Source: Sphaerospermopsis torques-reginae ITEP-024
GTDB lineage: Bacteria > Cyanobacteriota > Cyanobacteriia > Cyanobacteriales > Nostocaceae
DNA length: 64,000 bases
Direction of reading: 5' to 3'
NCBI RefSeq assembly: GCF_019598945.1
Contig: NZ_CP080598.1
Span: forward strand, 2,232,001-2,296,000
Part shown: positions 53,879-63,902 of the stretch, piece by piece
Position numbering within the stretch: position 1 is the first letter of the stretch
How the letters are laid out: the number at the start of each line of letters is the position of its first letter
Program-made: the position numbers and the translations under genes
The notes under the pieces: model-generated
The model's input: only the letters and a program-made list of their open reading frames with translations
The model's database searches: none
Told to the model about the DNA's origin: nothing

Positions 53879-55270
53879 TTACGCCAAGTGCATAAAAATC
53901 ATTTTTAACAACTCAGCACGAGTAAAAGGTTTAGTTAAATAACCAGAAGCTCCTACCATTCTTGCTTTCACCTTATCAACAATTCCCTTACTACCGGTCA
54001 CAAAAATAATGGGAATTTCCTTAAACATGGAATTATTGCGAATAATTCGGCATAACTCATAACCGTCAATTCCCGCCATATTCAGATCCAATAAAATCAA
54101 ATCAGGTTTATGTCTAATAATAGACATCACTGCTTTAATGGGATCGTTAATTGTCACTACAGCAACATTTTCGTCTTGCAAACAACGGCTGATTTCTTTG
54201 AGAATGGTGGGACTATCATCTACAGAAATAATTTTGTAAGGCTTTTTAGCGGTTATGGTAGCAGCGGTTACATTTTCCCCATCAGTTGGTATGTTATTGG
54301 ATATGGTTGATAGTCCAAGTTTTTCTTTTGGTAGAGCAGAAACTTGAACTAAAGATCCTGCTCCTGAAATAGTATCAGGTGAAATAGTATCAGGAATAAT
54401 ATATGGTGATGCTTCTACCTGAAATGATTTTCCATTAATTCTGAGTGTGCTGTATTTAGGAGCGAATGAAAAATCTTCCAAGATTTTAGGCAATTTATCA
54501 AATGGAGGGTCTGGTTCATGTAAAATAATCGAACCCTGAAGGATATGCGGGTATAAAGTTCGAGCCAGTTCCACTTCATCGAGATTCATAATTACTGCCA
54601 AATGACGTAGGCTAAAACCCTTCATCCAGGTAGTGATATTTTGCTGTAATTCTGGTAATTGTTTGTCATAAAATTTACTGTTAATCAACAGGTATGGACG
54701 CTGATAGGGAGAAGAGATTTGAGGAGCGAAAGACTGCAAATTTTGCAACCGATTTTTGCAGCGTTCCATAATACTATCAACATCAAGTTTGCAAATTTTC
54801 GGTAGGCTATTAACTGTTGCTGTTAATTCAAACGTGCCTTCTCTAATCAGCAAAAATGATTCGATTACCTCTTTTACTAACTCTTGAATCAGTAATACAG
54901 CTTGGTGAGAGAGCAAATGTTTTTCATTCACCAACCAATAAATAGCTTGATATTCTGGCGGTTGGTGGTGATAATTATTACCAATTTCATGGAACTGAGT
55001 TTGCCAATCAGGTTCAAACGTCATGCGTAATTGCACACGAATATCATTAGTCAGTAGAGGATTTTGCTGACTTAGACGACGTATATGCCGTTCCAGTCTA
55101 TCAAAGGGTTCTACTGAATTAGTGGCATAGATAATTTTGCCCTGATCTAAGTAGATTGACCATAACACTGAATTGTTTAAAACTTGTAAACAAGTAGTGT
55201 CAGAAGAATTGCTTAACTGTCTTAATAAACGTTCAGGAGATAGTTTCGTAAATGTGCCAGTATTATTCAT
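53879..55270 (-). CDS. PatA-like response regulator (PATAN + receiver)
   Basis: A 463-residue regulator. The N-terminal region (about 1-270) fits the PATAN/DUF4388 layout: TCLQVLNNSVLWSIYLDQGK, YATNSVEPFDRLERHIRRLS and YQAIYWLVNEKHLLS recall PatA of Anabaena. The C-terminal 125 residues are a CheY-like receiver: VDDSPTI, phosphoacceptor Asp in LILLDLNMAGIDGYE, FVTGS and YLTKPF. Such proteins act in heterocyst patterning (PatA) or in phototaxis/pilus signalling (PixG/PilG). ATG 55270 (MNNTG) is preferred over an upstream start. Its proximity to hetP is suggestive only. Confidence 0.82.
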   Translation of the reverse strand: MNNTGTFTKLSPERLLRQLSNSSDTTCLQVLNNSVLWSIYLDQGKIIYATNSVEPFDRLERHIRRLSQQNPLLTNDIRVQLRMTFEPDWQTQFHEIGNNYHHQPPEYQAIYWLVNEKHLLSHQAVLLIQELVKEVIESFLLIREGTFELTATVNSLPKICKLDVDSIMERCKNRLQNLQSFAPQISSPYQRPYLLINSKFYDKQLPELQQNITTWMKGFSLRHLAVIMNLDEVELARTLYPHILQGSIILHEPDPPFDKLPKILEDFSFAPKYSTLRINGKSFQVEASPYIIPDTISPDTISGAGSLVQVSALPKEKLGLSTISNNIPTDGENVTAATITAKKPYKIISVDDSPTILKEISRCLQDENVAVVTINDPIKAVMSIIRHKPDLILLDLNMAGIDGYELCRIIRNNSMFKEIPIIFVTGSKGIVDKVKARMVGASGYLTKPFTRAELLKMIFMHLA

Positions 55271-55969
55271 ATTTTTACAGTTTTTAAAGAAAAATTGCTT
55301 TACTATTGATTGAGTCTGGAGCAATAATGAATTTCTGGATTAAGTGAAATATGTCTCAATACTGCTCGGTTAAGGAATGGGAATTAGTAAGTTGATTTGG
55401 GTCAAAGCTAAAGGGTTTTCTCCCGGAAATTTTTTTCATATTTCTCTATCAACCAACTAATTGATGATGAAACATCATAAATCTACCTCCAGCTATATCA
55501 ATTACTCCTCCGTGAGTTACATAATAATACTAGACTGTCAAATATTTTCCTATTGTCCAGAAGAGTAAAACTTTTTGTTCTCATTATTACAGGGTACACA
55601 TTTTTCCATTGCGGTAGTAACTATGTTTTCTGATGAGTTGATAATTAGCAAATTTTCTACATAAAATCTTTAAATTTTTATTTCTTAGAAATGTATATAG
55701 TGAATATTATATTCTTAATGATTTGGATATAAATGATAGATAGGATATCTACCCAAAAATAACGTTTGTCACCCTGATTAATTGGCTTTAACTAAAGTAT
55801 ATGGTGATTCAAATTTCCTGAAATAAAGAATTTTATCAGAATAATTTGCATAGATGAATTTCATGGATCTACCGCCAAATACCATACTTGTAGTCGTACT
55901 AGTCTGGGAGACTATATACTTTGAGGAAAGGAAAGTAACGCTTTGGACTATAACATAACACAAAAGGTT
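55271..55969. other. Divergent intergenic region
   Basis: About 700 AT-rich bases between the PatA-like gene and the vWA gene. No repeat array, no RNA gene and no convincing frame on either strand; it must carry both promoters. Confidence 0.5.
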
Positions 55970-56644
55970 ATGCTGGATACATTAAAACTAGATGAAATTG
56001 TAGAATTTGCAGAAAACCCAGAACCACGTTGTCCGTGCGTGCTATTGCTAGACACATCTGGATCTATGCAAGGAGAAAGGATTGAGGCTTTAAATCAAGG
56101 TCTACTGAGTTTTAAGGATGAGCTAGTAAAAAATTCATTAGCAGCTAGAAGGGTAGAAGTAGCAATTGTTACTTTTGATAGTCATGTTAATATCGTGCAG
56201 GACTTTGTAACCGCAGATCAATTCAACCCACCTATTCTAACAGCCCAAGGACTAACGACAATGGGGGCGGGAATTAATAAATCGTTAGAAATAATTCAAG
56301 AACGCAAATCTCAGTATCGTGCCAATGGCATTGCTTACTACCGTCCTTGGGTATTTATGATTACAGATGGTGAGCCACAAGGTGAGCTAGATGATGTTAT
56401 AGAACAAGCAGTACAGAGGCTGCAAGGAGATGAAGCGAATAAACGAGTTGCCTTTTTTACTGTAGGAGTAGAAAATGCTAACATGAACCGTTTGAGTCAA
56501 ATAGCTGTGCGTACTCCCTTGAAGCTTAAAGGCTTAAACTTTATTGAAATGTTTGTTTGGCTGTCAGCAAGTATGTCAGCGGTTTCCCATTCCAAAGTAG
56601 ACGAGCAAGTAGCACTACCACCAATCGGTTGGGGGTCTGTTTAA
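55970..56644 (+). CDS. TerY-like von Willebrand A domain protein
   Basis: A 224-residue stand-alone vWA protein. The metal-ion-dependent adhesion site is intact: LLLDTSGSMQGE (DxSxS), the Thr in AQGLTTMGAGI, and the Asp in FMITDGEPQG. It is similar in size and sequence style to TerY. ATG 55970 (with AAGG in front) is favoured over a TTG nine codons upstream. It is the first gene of a vWA-PP2C-kinase set, so it may be a scaffold or a phosphorylation target. Confidence 0.88.
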   Translation: MLDTLKLDEIVEFAENPEPRCPCVLLLDTSGSMQGERIEALNQGLLSFKDELVKNSLAARRVEVAIVTFDSHVNIVQDFVTADQFNPPILTAQGLTTMGAGINKSLEIIQERKSQYRANGIAYYRPWVFMITDGEPQGELDDVIEQAVQRLQGDEANKRVAFFTVGVENANMNRLSQIAVRTPLKLKGLNFIEMFVWLSASMSAVSHSKVDEQVALPPIGWGSV

Positions 56645-56760
56645 TAGTTATCAGTTATCAGTTAGCAGTTATAGCAACAACTCAGGTGGTAGTTCACGAA
56701 CTGATAGCGCAGCATGGCGTAAGCCATTGACAAAACTAATATACAAGCAGACTTTCCACT

Positions 56761-56807
56761 CTGTCACCTGTCACCTGTCACCTGTCACCTATCACCTGTC
56801 ACCTGCT
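56761..56807. repeat. TGTCACC heptamer array
   Basis: Six units of TGTCACC (one degenerate) between the vWA and PP2C genes, inside what otherwise looks like one transcription unit. Confidence 0.88.
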
Positions 56808-56827
56808 ATAGCTGTGAGAAAAAATTT

Positions 56828-57610
56828 ATGAACACACCAAAACAGATTCCTCAATGGCGGATAGTAGCCGCTTCGGTATGTGGGACTAGCCACATTAAAA
56901 ACCAGCAGTTATGTCAGGATGCTCACCATTGGCAGATATTGCCAAATAATGTCTTAGTGACAGCAGCAGCAGATGGGGCTGGTTCAGCAATTTTGGGAAA
57001 AGTGGGAGCGATGATTGCTGTAGAAACAGCAATAGAACATATCTCAAATTGCGAAATTACTCACAGCACCTTTACTGAGGATACTCTTTTGCGTAATTTG
57101 TTAACTGATGCCATGTTAGCTGCTAAAAAAGCAGTAGAAGATGAGGCAGTGGCCTGCAAACATCAGTCATCAGATTTAGCAACTACCTTAATTATTGCGA
57201 TCGCCACACCAAAAGTTGCAGCAGTAGCCCAAATCGGTGATGGTTTAGCTGTAGCCAAGGATAGTACAGGTAACTTACAGGCGCTGACAATCCCTAACAG
57301 GGGTGAATACATTAACGAAACCACATTTTTGACTTCACCTGATGCCTTAACTACAACCCAGATAAAAATTTTGCGTCAGCACATAGTTAATATCGGCGTT
57401 CTCACTGATGGACTACAAATGCTGGCTTTGAATATGCTTGTTGGTGAACCCCACAAACCATTCTTTTTTCCTTTGTTTGACTTTGTAGCCAATGCTGAAG
57501 ATAAGGTTGTTGCCAAAGAGCAACTAGTTAAATTTTTATGTTCTGAAAGAATTACTAATCGCACAGATGATGATTTGACTCTGATCATCGCAGCACTAAG
57601 CAATTCATAA
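56828..57610 (+). CDS. PP2C-type protein phosphatase
   Basis: A 260-residue PPM/PP2C-family Ser/Thr phosphatase of the short form found with TerY and kinases. Metal-binding residues are visible: CQDAHHW (Asp), AADGAGSA (D-G-x-G), AQIGDGLAV (G-D-G) and the C-terminal TDDDLTLIIA (D-D-x-T). No membrane segment. It probably reverses phosphorylation carried out by the kinase encoded next, 151 bases downstream. Confidence 0.9.
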   Translation: MNTPKQIPQWRIVAASVCGTSHIKNQQLCQDAHHWQILPNNVLVTAAADGAGSAILGKVGAMIAVETAIEHISNCEITHSTFTEDTLLRNLLTDAMLAAKKAVEDEAVACKHQSSDLATTLIIAIATPKVAAVAQIGDGLAVAKDSTGNLQALTIPNRGEYINETTFLTSPDALTTTQIKILRQHIVNIGVLTDGLQMLALNMLVGEPHKPFFFPLFDFVANAEDKVVAKEQLVKFLCSERITNRTDDDLTLIIAALSNS

Positions 57611-57761
57611 ACAATGTTTATTGGGTAGGGTTGATAGTCCAGACTGTCAGTTTCAGGTTCAGCGTTTTTTAAATTCCTCATTCCGTATTGACGACCGATT
57701 AGGTCGTCTGTACTTCAATCCCCAGTCGCTTTCCATAACCACTGTTAACAGTCATTTCACT

Positions 57762-59957
57762 ATGCAGGTACTTCGTTCTCTTGGGCAGCAAGAAATTCTC
57801 AATCTCACGGTCAATTTGGGACGTGGGGGTGAAGCTTGTGTCTACGCCGTGCCATCAGATGAAAATTTAGTGGCCAAAATTTATCACAAGCCCATTCTGA
57901 CCCATGCTCACAAACTTCAGGCCATGATTGCCAACCCCCCAGAAAATCCAACAGCTAATTTGGGGCATATTTCTATTGCTTGGCCACAGGAGTTGTTAGA
58001 AGCTGAGGATGGTAGTGGTAGTATCGTCGGCTTTTTAATGCCCCGGATTCGGGGGATGCGTCCGATCATGGACTTTTATCATCCGGGAACCCGTCGCCTA
58101 AATTGTCCTTTATTTAATTATCAGTATTTACTTAGGACTGCTCGTAATTTGGCCGCAGCTTTTGCAGCTTTACACGCGAGTCAGTATTGCATTGGTGATG
58201 TTAATGAGTCAAATATTTTAGTTAGTGATACTGCCTTAGTGACTTTGGTAGATACAGACTCATTTCAAGTTCGTGATCCAGCGCAAAATATTGTTTATCG
58301 TTGTGCAGTCGGTAAACCAGAGTATACCCCCCCAGAGCTACAGAATAAAACTTTTGCTGACTATGATCGGGAAATTTACCATGATTTATTTGGGTTAGGG
58401 GTGCTGATATTTCAATTATTAATGGAAGGTACTCACCCATTTTCAGGGATTTTTCAAGGTCAGTTTGATCCACCAACTTACGAAGTCCGAATCGTTGCTG
58501 GTCATTTTACTTATAGTCAAAACCAACAAGTTCCCTATTTGCCTACCCCCATAGCACCTGCTTGGGAAATGCTCGCTCCCGGTTTACGGGATTTGTTTGT
58601 GCGTTGTTTTGAGGATGGGCATCACAACCCTCACTTGCGTCCTACTGCTCAAACCTGGTTGTCAGTTTTAACCTCCGCGGAAGAGAGTCTTGTCACTTGT
58701 ACTGCTAACCTTCAGCATCGCTACCATAATCATCTTGACAAGTGTCCTTGGTGTGAACGTGCGGCGCGTTTAGGTGGACGTGATCCTTTTCCATCACTGG
58801 AGGCGATCGCTTCTAAAGAACATCTTCAACCCCGCCGCCAATCTAGAAAGCGCCATACACAAAATAATCGTGTACGCAGACCAGTTATTTCCGCATCACC
58901 GCTACATCCTTGGCAACCATTATTTAGCCAAAACTTTTCTAGTTATCAACTTCTCAAGACTACTCAAAAGTCAAGGTTTTATACCATTATGTTTAGCCTG
59001 TTAGGTTTGGGTTTATTGGGGTATTTGGACTTAATGATTAAATTTACTCGTCCTTTTGTTTCCCAAAATCCTTACACTCAACAAAGCTTGATTTCTCGCC
59101 AAGATAATCATCGTCCTCAAGAGGAAAATCTTTCTTATTTAGATTACTATGAACGTGGTAATGCTGCTTATCAAAAACAAAACTATGAGCAAGCAATTGA
59201 AAATTTTACTCAAGCTATCAAAAAAAATCCTAATTTTTCTAAATTATATATCAATAGGGGTAATTCTCGCTACAATCTGAATGATTATGAAGGAGCATTG
59301 GCAGACTATAACCAAGCTATAAAAATTAATCCCCAGGAAGTCAAAGCATTTGTAAATCGTGGCAATGTCTACTATATGCTGGCCGAGTATAGTAATGATC
59401 CTGACCAAGAGTATCAGAAAGCTATCCAAAACTTTAATCAAGCTATCAATATTAATGAACGTGACACGGAAGCTTATATTAGACGGGGTATTGTTCGTTC
59501 TCAAATAGCTAAATATAGCAATGATTTTCAACAAGAATATCAAAAATCAATTGCTGATTTTACAGAGGCAATTCAACTGAATGCTTCCCAAGCAGAAGCT
59601 TATTTTCAGAGAGGTCTGGCTCGTTATCAATTTGCCCAATATAGCAGTAATTATGATCAAGAATACAATCAGGCGATCGCAGATTTTAATCAAGCATTAA
59701 ATATTAATCCCCAGATGGCTAAAGTTTACCTCAAACGGGGAATGGTTTATTATGAATTAGCTCAATACGGGGAAAGTCAAGTTGAAGAAAATCATGCACA
59801 AGCCATTGAAGATTTAGAAAAATCTGCTCAAATTTACCTGGAACAAGAGGACATGGATAACTATCAGCAAGCCCTGAGTAACATTTGCGTAATGGTAGCT
59901 AAAAAATGTGATGCTTTATTCCAAAGCTCAATTATTTTTGACCCAATTGATCGCTAA
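57762..59957 (+). CDS. Atypical protein kinase with zinc knuckle, membrane span and TPR repeats
   Basis: A 731-residue protein. Residues 1-310 are a kinase-like domain of the TerY-associated type: GRGGEACVYA loop, VAKIYHK lysine, catalytic loop YCIGDVNESNILV in place of HRD-x4-N, and VDTDSFQV in place of DFG; key Asp and Asn residues are kept, so activity is possible. CPWCERA with flanking HRYHNH suggests a zinc knuckle near 330. A single membrane span follows (TIMFSLLGLGLLGYLDLM, about 410), then five or so TPR repeats (YYERGNAAYQKQNYEQAIEN and relatives), probably on the other side of the membrane. ATG 57762 is preferred. Confidence 0.85.
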   Translation: MQVLRSLGQQEILNLTVNLGRGGEACVYAVPSDENLVAKIYHKPILTHAHKLQAMIANPPENPTANLGHISIAWPQELLEAEDGSGSIVGFLMPRIRGMRPIMDFYHPGTRRLNCPLFNYQYLLRTARNLAAAFAALHASQYCIGDVNESNILVSDTALVTLVDTDSFQVRDPAQNIVYRCAVGKPEYTPPELQNKTFADYDREIYHDLFGLGVLIFQLLMEGTHPFSGIFQGQFDPPTYEVRIVAGHFTYSQNQQVPYLPTPIAPAWEMLAPGLRDLFVRCFEDGHHNPHLRPTAQTWLSVLTSAEESLVTCTANLQHRYHNHLDKCPWCERAARLGGRDPFPSLEAIASKEHLQPRRQSRKRHTQNNRVRRPVISASPLHPWQPLFSQNFSSYQLLKTTQKSRFYTIMFSLLGLGLLGYLDLMIKFTRPFVSQNPYTQQSLISRQDNHRPQEENLSYLDYYERGNAAYQKQNYEQAIENFTQAIKKNPNFSKLYINRGNSRYNLNDYEGALADYNQAIKINPQEVKAFVNRGNVYYMLAEYSNDPDQEYQKAIQNFNQAININERDTEAYIRRGIVRSQIAKYSNDFQQEYQKSIADFTEAIQLNASQAEAYFQRGLARYQFAQYSSNYDQEYNQAIADFNQALNINPQMAKVYLKRGMVYYELAQYGESQVEENHAQAIEDLEKSAQIYLEQEDMDNYQQALSNICVMVAKKCDALFQSSIIFDPIDR

Positions 59958-60003
59958 AATTTTCTTCCAAAATAAGAGATTTTTACTCCTGACTCCTAAC
60001 TCC

Positions 60004-60112
60004 TGTAGGGGTTTAAGTAGCTAATCAGAAAAACACCAAATTATGTAAACAAAGATTAATAAGCTTCAAATCTTCTTCCCTCCTACCTACTTAGCACTGC
60101 TAAACCCCTACA
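60004..60112. repeat. Inverted-repeat element TGTAGGGGTTTA
   Basis: A 109-bp element with 12-bp perfect inverted ends TGTAGGGGTTTA / TAAACCCCTACA, inserted in CTGACTC-type repeat DNA. One end-like sequence is also at about 45273-45287. The remaining bases to 60535 are AT-rich with nothing recognisable; they should include the promoter of the sugar cluster. Confidence 0.7.
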
Positions 60113-60535
60113 GACTCCTGACTTTTGTGATACTAGCATTTTTTTGTTTCTTCAGAAGAAATCATACTTCTGGAGGTAGGCAATGTTTGATGCTAGTTAT
60201 TTTATATTAGTTGATTTTTGTGATTGTATAAAACTAAAATTTTCTTACTGTAATTCATGATTTTTTTACATATAAATTGTTTTAAATTTACTTTTTCTTC
60301 ATAATTATTCAGCATTTTACAGTTAAATTAATTCTAGATTCTTTCTAGGGAAAAAATATAAAAATTCGTAAGGATTCAAATTCCAGAACCAGAATTGTAG
60401 ATGTGTTGCGGCTAATACGCTCAAAATCATGAATCTTGAATTCTTACAGAAGTTCATTGTTTCTCTATTTCCTGTGCATCCTCTTCATCCCGAAATCAAA
60501 TCATCACCTATTGGCAAATTTTTGAGGTAAATTGC

Positions 60536-61312
60536 ATGAAAGCAGTAATTTTGGCTGGGGGTCTTGGTACACGCCTCAGTGAAGAAACCAGTATCAGACC
60601 TAAGCCAATGGTTGAGATTGGAGGTAAGCCGATTCTTTGGCATATCATGAAGATATATTCGGCTCATGGTATTAATGACTTTATCATTTGTTGCGGATAC
60701 AAAGGTTACATCATCAAGGAATATTTTGCTAACTATTTCTTACATATGTCCGATGTAACTTTTGACATGAGATTTAACCAGATGAGTATTCATTCTGGAT
60801 ATGCTGAACCTTGGCGTGTTACCTTGGTCAATACAGGTGATAATACCATGACTGGTGGACGTTTAAGAAAAGTGAGAGAACACATTGGTAATGACACTTT
60901 TTGCTTTACCTATGGTGATGGTGTCAGTGATATAAATATCACCGAATTAATCAAATTTCATAAAGAACAAAAAAGTTTAGCTACACTGAGTGCAGTCCAA
61001 CCAGCAGGACGTTTTGGAGCAATTTCTTTAGGACAAGAACAAACTAAAATTACCAGTTTTAAAGAAAAACCAGAAGGTGATGGCGCTTGGATAAACGGTG
61101 GTTATTTTGTTCTTGAACCAGAAGTAATTAATTTTATTGCTGATGACTCCACAGTTTGGGAGAAAGAACCATTAGAAAAGTTAGCAGAAATGGAACAATT
61201 ATCAGCTTTCAAACATGATGGCTTTTGGCAACCAATGGATACTTTAAGAGATAAACAATATTTAGAGGAGCTATGGAAAAGTGGTAAAGCTCCTTGGAAA
61301 GTTTGGGAATAG
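60536..61312 (+). CDS. rfbF: Glucose-1-phosphate cytidylyltransferase
   Basis: A 258-residue sugar nucleotidyltransferase forming CDP-glucose from CTP and glucose-1-phosphate. The start MKAVILAGGLGTRLSEETSI, RPKPMVEIGGKPILWHIMK, FCFTYGDGVSDINI and WINGGYFVLEPEV match RfbF closely. It normally feeds a CDP-glucose 4,6-dehydratase for dideoxy or branched sugars, but none is seen in the part of the cluster visible here. A TGAGG site precedes the ATG. Confidence 0.92.
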   Translation: MKAVILAGGLGTRLSEETSIRPKPMVEIGGKPILWHIMKIYSAHGINDFIICCGYKGYIIKEYFANYFLHMSDVTFDMRFNQMSIHSGYAEPWRVTLVNTGDNTMTGGRLRKVREHIGNDTFCFTYGDGVSDINITELIKFHKEQKSLATLSAVQPAGRFGAISLGQEQTKITSFKEKPEGDGAWINGGYFVLEPEVINFIADDSTVWEKEPLEKLAEMEQLSAFKHDGFWQPMDTLRDKQYLEELWKSGKAPWKVWE

Positions 61313-61374
61313 TAAGTTGGGATTTTAGATTTTGGATTTTGGATTTTGGATTTTAGATTGAGGAACAATTCATT

Positions 61375-62586
61375 ATGTATGATTTTGCCATTATTGGCGG
61401 TGGAATAGTGGGACTATCTACAGCGATGGCTTTAGGTTCACGCTATCCTGATGCCCGGATTTTAGTATTAGAAAAAGAAAGCCAATGGGCATTTCACCAA
61501 ACCGGTAATAATAGCGGTGTAATCCATTCAGGAGTTTACTACAAACCAGGTAGTTTTAAAGCGAAATTTTGCCGTGACGGTAGTCGCTCAATGGTAGAAT
61601 TTTGTCAAAAACATAATATTGATCATGACATTTGTGGTAAGGTAATTGTTGCCACTGATGATACAGAATTACCGGGTCTGGAAAAACTTTACCAAAGAGG
61701 TTTAGAAAACGGTATAGAAGTCAAAAGGATTAGTCCTGAAGAAGTCAGAGAAATTGAACCTCATGTCAGTTGTGTAGGTGCAATTAGAGTATTTTCTACA
61801 GGAATTGTTAATTACAAACAAGTTTGTTTAAAATACGCTGAACTGATAAACAATCAAGGGGGAGATTTACGCCTCAATACCAAAGTTATGGAAATCTCCC
61901 GGAGTGGTACAAATCATATATTAGAAACTAATCAGGGGAGTTTTGAAACAAAATTTGTGATTAATTGTGCCGGATTACATAGCGATCGCATTGCAAAATT
62001 AGGTAAAGCTAACCCTGAAGCTAAAATCGTTCCCTTCCGGGGCGAATATTACGAACTCACCCCCGAAAAACGCTATTTGGTCAAAACTCTCATTTATCCA
62101 GTTCCTAACCCAGAATTTCCCTTTTTAGGTGTGCATTTTACCCGCATGATTGATAACAGTGTTCATGCTGGTCCCAATGCAGTTTTAAGTTTAAAAAGAG
62201 AAGGTTACAAAAAAACCGATTTTGACTTAAAAGACTTTGCAGAAGTAATCACCTATCCTGGTTTTTGGAAACTAGCAGCAAAACACGCAGATGAAGGAAT
62301 TAAAGAAATAATTCGCTCCTTTAGTAAAGCTGCTTTTGTGAGAAGTTTACAAAAACTCATTCCCGAAGTGCAAGCAGAAGATTTAGTCCCTACCCATGCA
62401 GGAGTTCGCGCTCAAGCATTAATGAACAATGGTTCTTTAGTTGATGATTTTTTAATCATTCAAGGTGAAAACTCTGTTCATGTTTGCAACGCTCCCTCAC
62501 CCGCAGCTACATCTTCTTTAGAAATTGGTAAAGCAGTAGTTAACCAAATTCCAGAACAAGCTCATTTAAAAAGCTTAGTTGCTTAA
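61375..62586 (+). CDS. lhgO: L-2-hydroxyglutarate oxidase-like FAD enzyme
   Basis: A 403-residue DAO-type flavoprotein. YDFAIIGGGIVGLSTAMALG is the FAD-binding Rossmann motif, and NNSGVIHSGVYYKPGSFKAK then VPFRGEYYELTPEK are the characteristic LhgO segments. The enzyme would oxidise L-2-hydroxyglutarate to 2-oxoglutarate. Its place inside a sugar-nucleotide cluster is odd for a metabolite-repair enzyme, so it may act on a sugar-acid intermediate instead. It follows rfbF after 62 bases containing ATTTTGG units. Confidence 0.85.
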   Translation: MYDFAIIGGGIVGLSTAMALGSRYPDARILVLEKESQWAFHQTGNNSGVIHSGVYYKPGSFKAKFCRDGSRSMVEFCQKHNIDHDICGKVIVATDDTELPGLEKLYQRGLENGIEVKRISPEEVREIEPHVSCVGAIRVFSTGIVNYKQVCLKYAELINNQGGDLRLNTKVMEISRSGTNHILETNQGSFETKFVINCAGLHSDRIAKLGKANPEAKIVPFRGEYYELTPEKRYLVKTLIYPVPNPEFPFLGVHFTRMIDNSVHAGPNAVLSLKREGYKKTDFDLKDFAEVITYPGFWKLAAKHADEGIKEIIRSFSKAAFVRSLQKLIPEVQAEDLVPTHAGVRAQALMNNGSLVDDFLIIQGENSVHVCNAPSPAATSSLEIGKAVVNQIPEQAHLKSLVA

Positions 62587-62636
62587 AATCCAGATCAGGA
62601 TTTTTGGAAAAATCATCTCAATTAACCCGCATTTTA

Positions 62637-62680
62637 GATTAACTTCTAGATTAACTTCTAGATTAGCTTCTAGATTAAAT
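62637..62680. repeat. 12-bp tandem repeat GATTAACTTCTA
   Basis: Three copies of GATTAACTTCTA (one with G for A) plus a partial copy, between lhgO and the epimerase gene. Confidence 0.8.
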
Positions 62681-62751
62681 TGCGGTTAATTATTCATGCT
62701 CTAAATTCAGCAGAAAAAACATAATTTCACACCTGGAAAAATTTAAAAGCC

Positions 62752-63780
62752 ATGAAAATATTAGTCACAGGAACAGAAGGATATTTAGGTTCTTTATTAC
62801 CTCCCTTATTAACAGCAAAAGGTCATGAAGTTATCGGAGTAGACACAGGTTTTTATAAAGTAGGTTGGCTATATAACGGAACTGAAATCACAGCTAAAAC
62901 CCTCAACAAAGATATTCGTAATATTGCACCTGAAGATTTAGAAGGTGTAGAAGCAATTGTTCATATGGCGGAACTTTCTAACGATCCCACCGGACAATTA
63001 GCACCTCATATTACTTATGAAATTAATCATTTAGGTTCTGTAAGATTAGCTAACTTAGCGAAAACAATGGGAGTGCGTCGCTTTGTTTATATGTCTTCTT
63101 GCAGCGTTTACGGTGTAGCTAGTGAAGGAGATGTAACCGAAGAATCACCTGTAAATCCTCAAACAGCTTACGCTGAATGTAAAACATTAGTAGAAAGAGA
63201 TATTAAACCATTAGCCGATGATGATTTCTCTCCTACCTTCATGCGAAATGCTACCGCTTTTGGTGCTTCTCCCAGAATGCGATTTGATATTGTTTTAAAT
63301 AATTTGTCTGGTTTAGCTTGGACAACAAAAGAAATTAAAATGACCAGCGATGGTACACCTTGGCGGCCATTAGTTCATGCTTTAGATATTTGTAAAGCCA
63401 TTGTTTGTGCCTTAGAAGCACCCAGAGATATTGTTCACAATCAAGTTTTTAATGTGGGAGATACACAAAATAATTATCGGGTGAAAGAAATTGCCGAAAT
63501 TATTGCCGAAACTTTCCCTGGTTGTAAATTAACCTTTGGTCAAAATGGTTCAGATAACCGTAGTTATCGCGTATCTTTTGAAAAGATAAACACAATTTTA
63601 CCAGGATTTAAATGTGATTGGAATGCTCAAAAAGGCGCTCAACAGTTATTTGATTTATTCCGGCAAATAGACATGACTGAAGATACTTTTTTGTTTAGAG
63701 GGTTTACCAGATTAAAGCAATTAGAGTATTTAATTCGTACTCAACAAATTGATCATGATTTTTTCTGGACTACTAAATAA
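62752..63780 (+). CDS. NAD-dependent sugar epimerase/dehydratase (extended SDR)
   Basis: A 342-residue extended short-chain dehydrogenase. MKILVTGTEGYLGSLLPPLL is the NAD-binding glycine motif; YMSSCSVYG and TAYAECKTLVE supply the catalytic Ser, Tyr and Lys (Y-x3-K). FVNPQT and PWRPLVHALDICKAIV are usual for NDP-sugar modifying enzymes. Exact reaction (4-epimerase, 4,6-dehydratase or reductase) cannot be fixed by eye. It is the third gene of the rfbF cluster and likely uses the CDP-sugar or its product. Confidence 0.85.
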   Translation: MKILVTGTEGYLGSLLPPLLTAKGHEVIGVDTGFYKVGWLYNGTEITAKTLNKDIRNIAPEDLEGVEAIVHMAELSNDPTGQLAPHITYEINHLGSVRLANLAKTMGVRRFVYMSSCSVYGVASEGDVTEESPVNPQTAYAECKTLVERDIKPLADDDFSPTFMRNATAFGASPRMRFDIVLNNLSGLAWTTKEIKMTSDGTPWRPLVHALDICKAIVCALEAPRDIVHNQVFNVGDTQNNYRVKEIAEIIAETFPGCKLTFGQNGSDNRSYRVSFEKINTILPGFKCDWNAQKGAQQLFDLFRQIDMTEDTFLFRGFTRLKQLEYLIRTQQIDHDFFWTTK

Positions 63781-63902
63781 ACTAGGCATTTATTAAGAAT
63801 CAACTTAAATTTCCGAATCAATATTTTTGGTTCGGAATTTTATAAGCATTTACCATCTGTGCTATCAATAATAAACTGGGATTTTAGGATAAATATTCCA
63901 CC

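Noticed and set aside
55778-55963. 61-codon minus-strand frame before the vWA gene
   Set aside because: Overlaps the likely promoter of the vWA gene and shows no recognisable features.
58222-58476. 84-codon minus-strand frame within the kinase/TPR gene
   Set aside because: Entirely antisense to a strongly supported coding domain.
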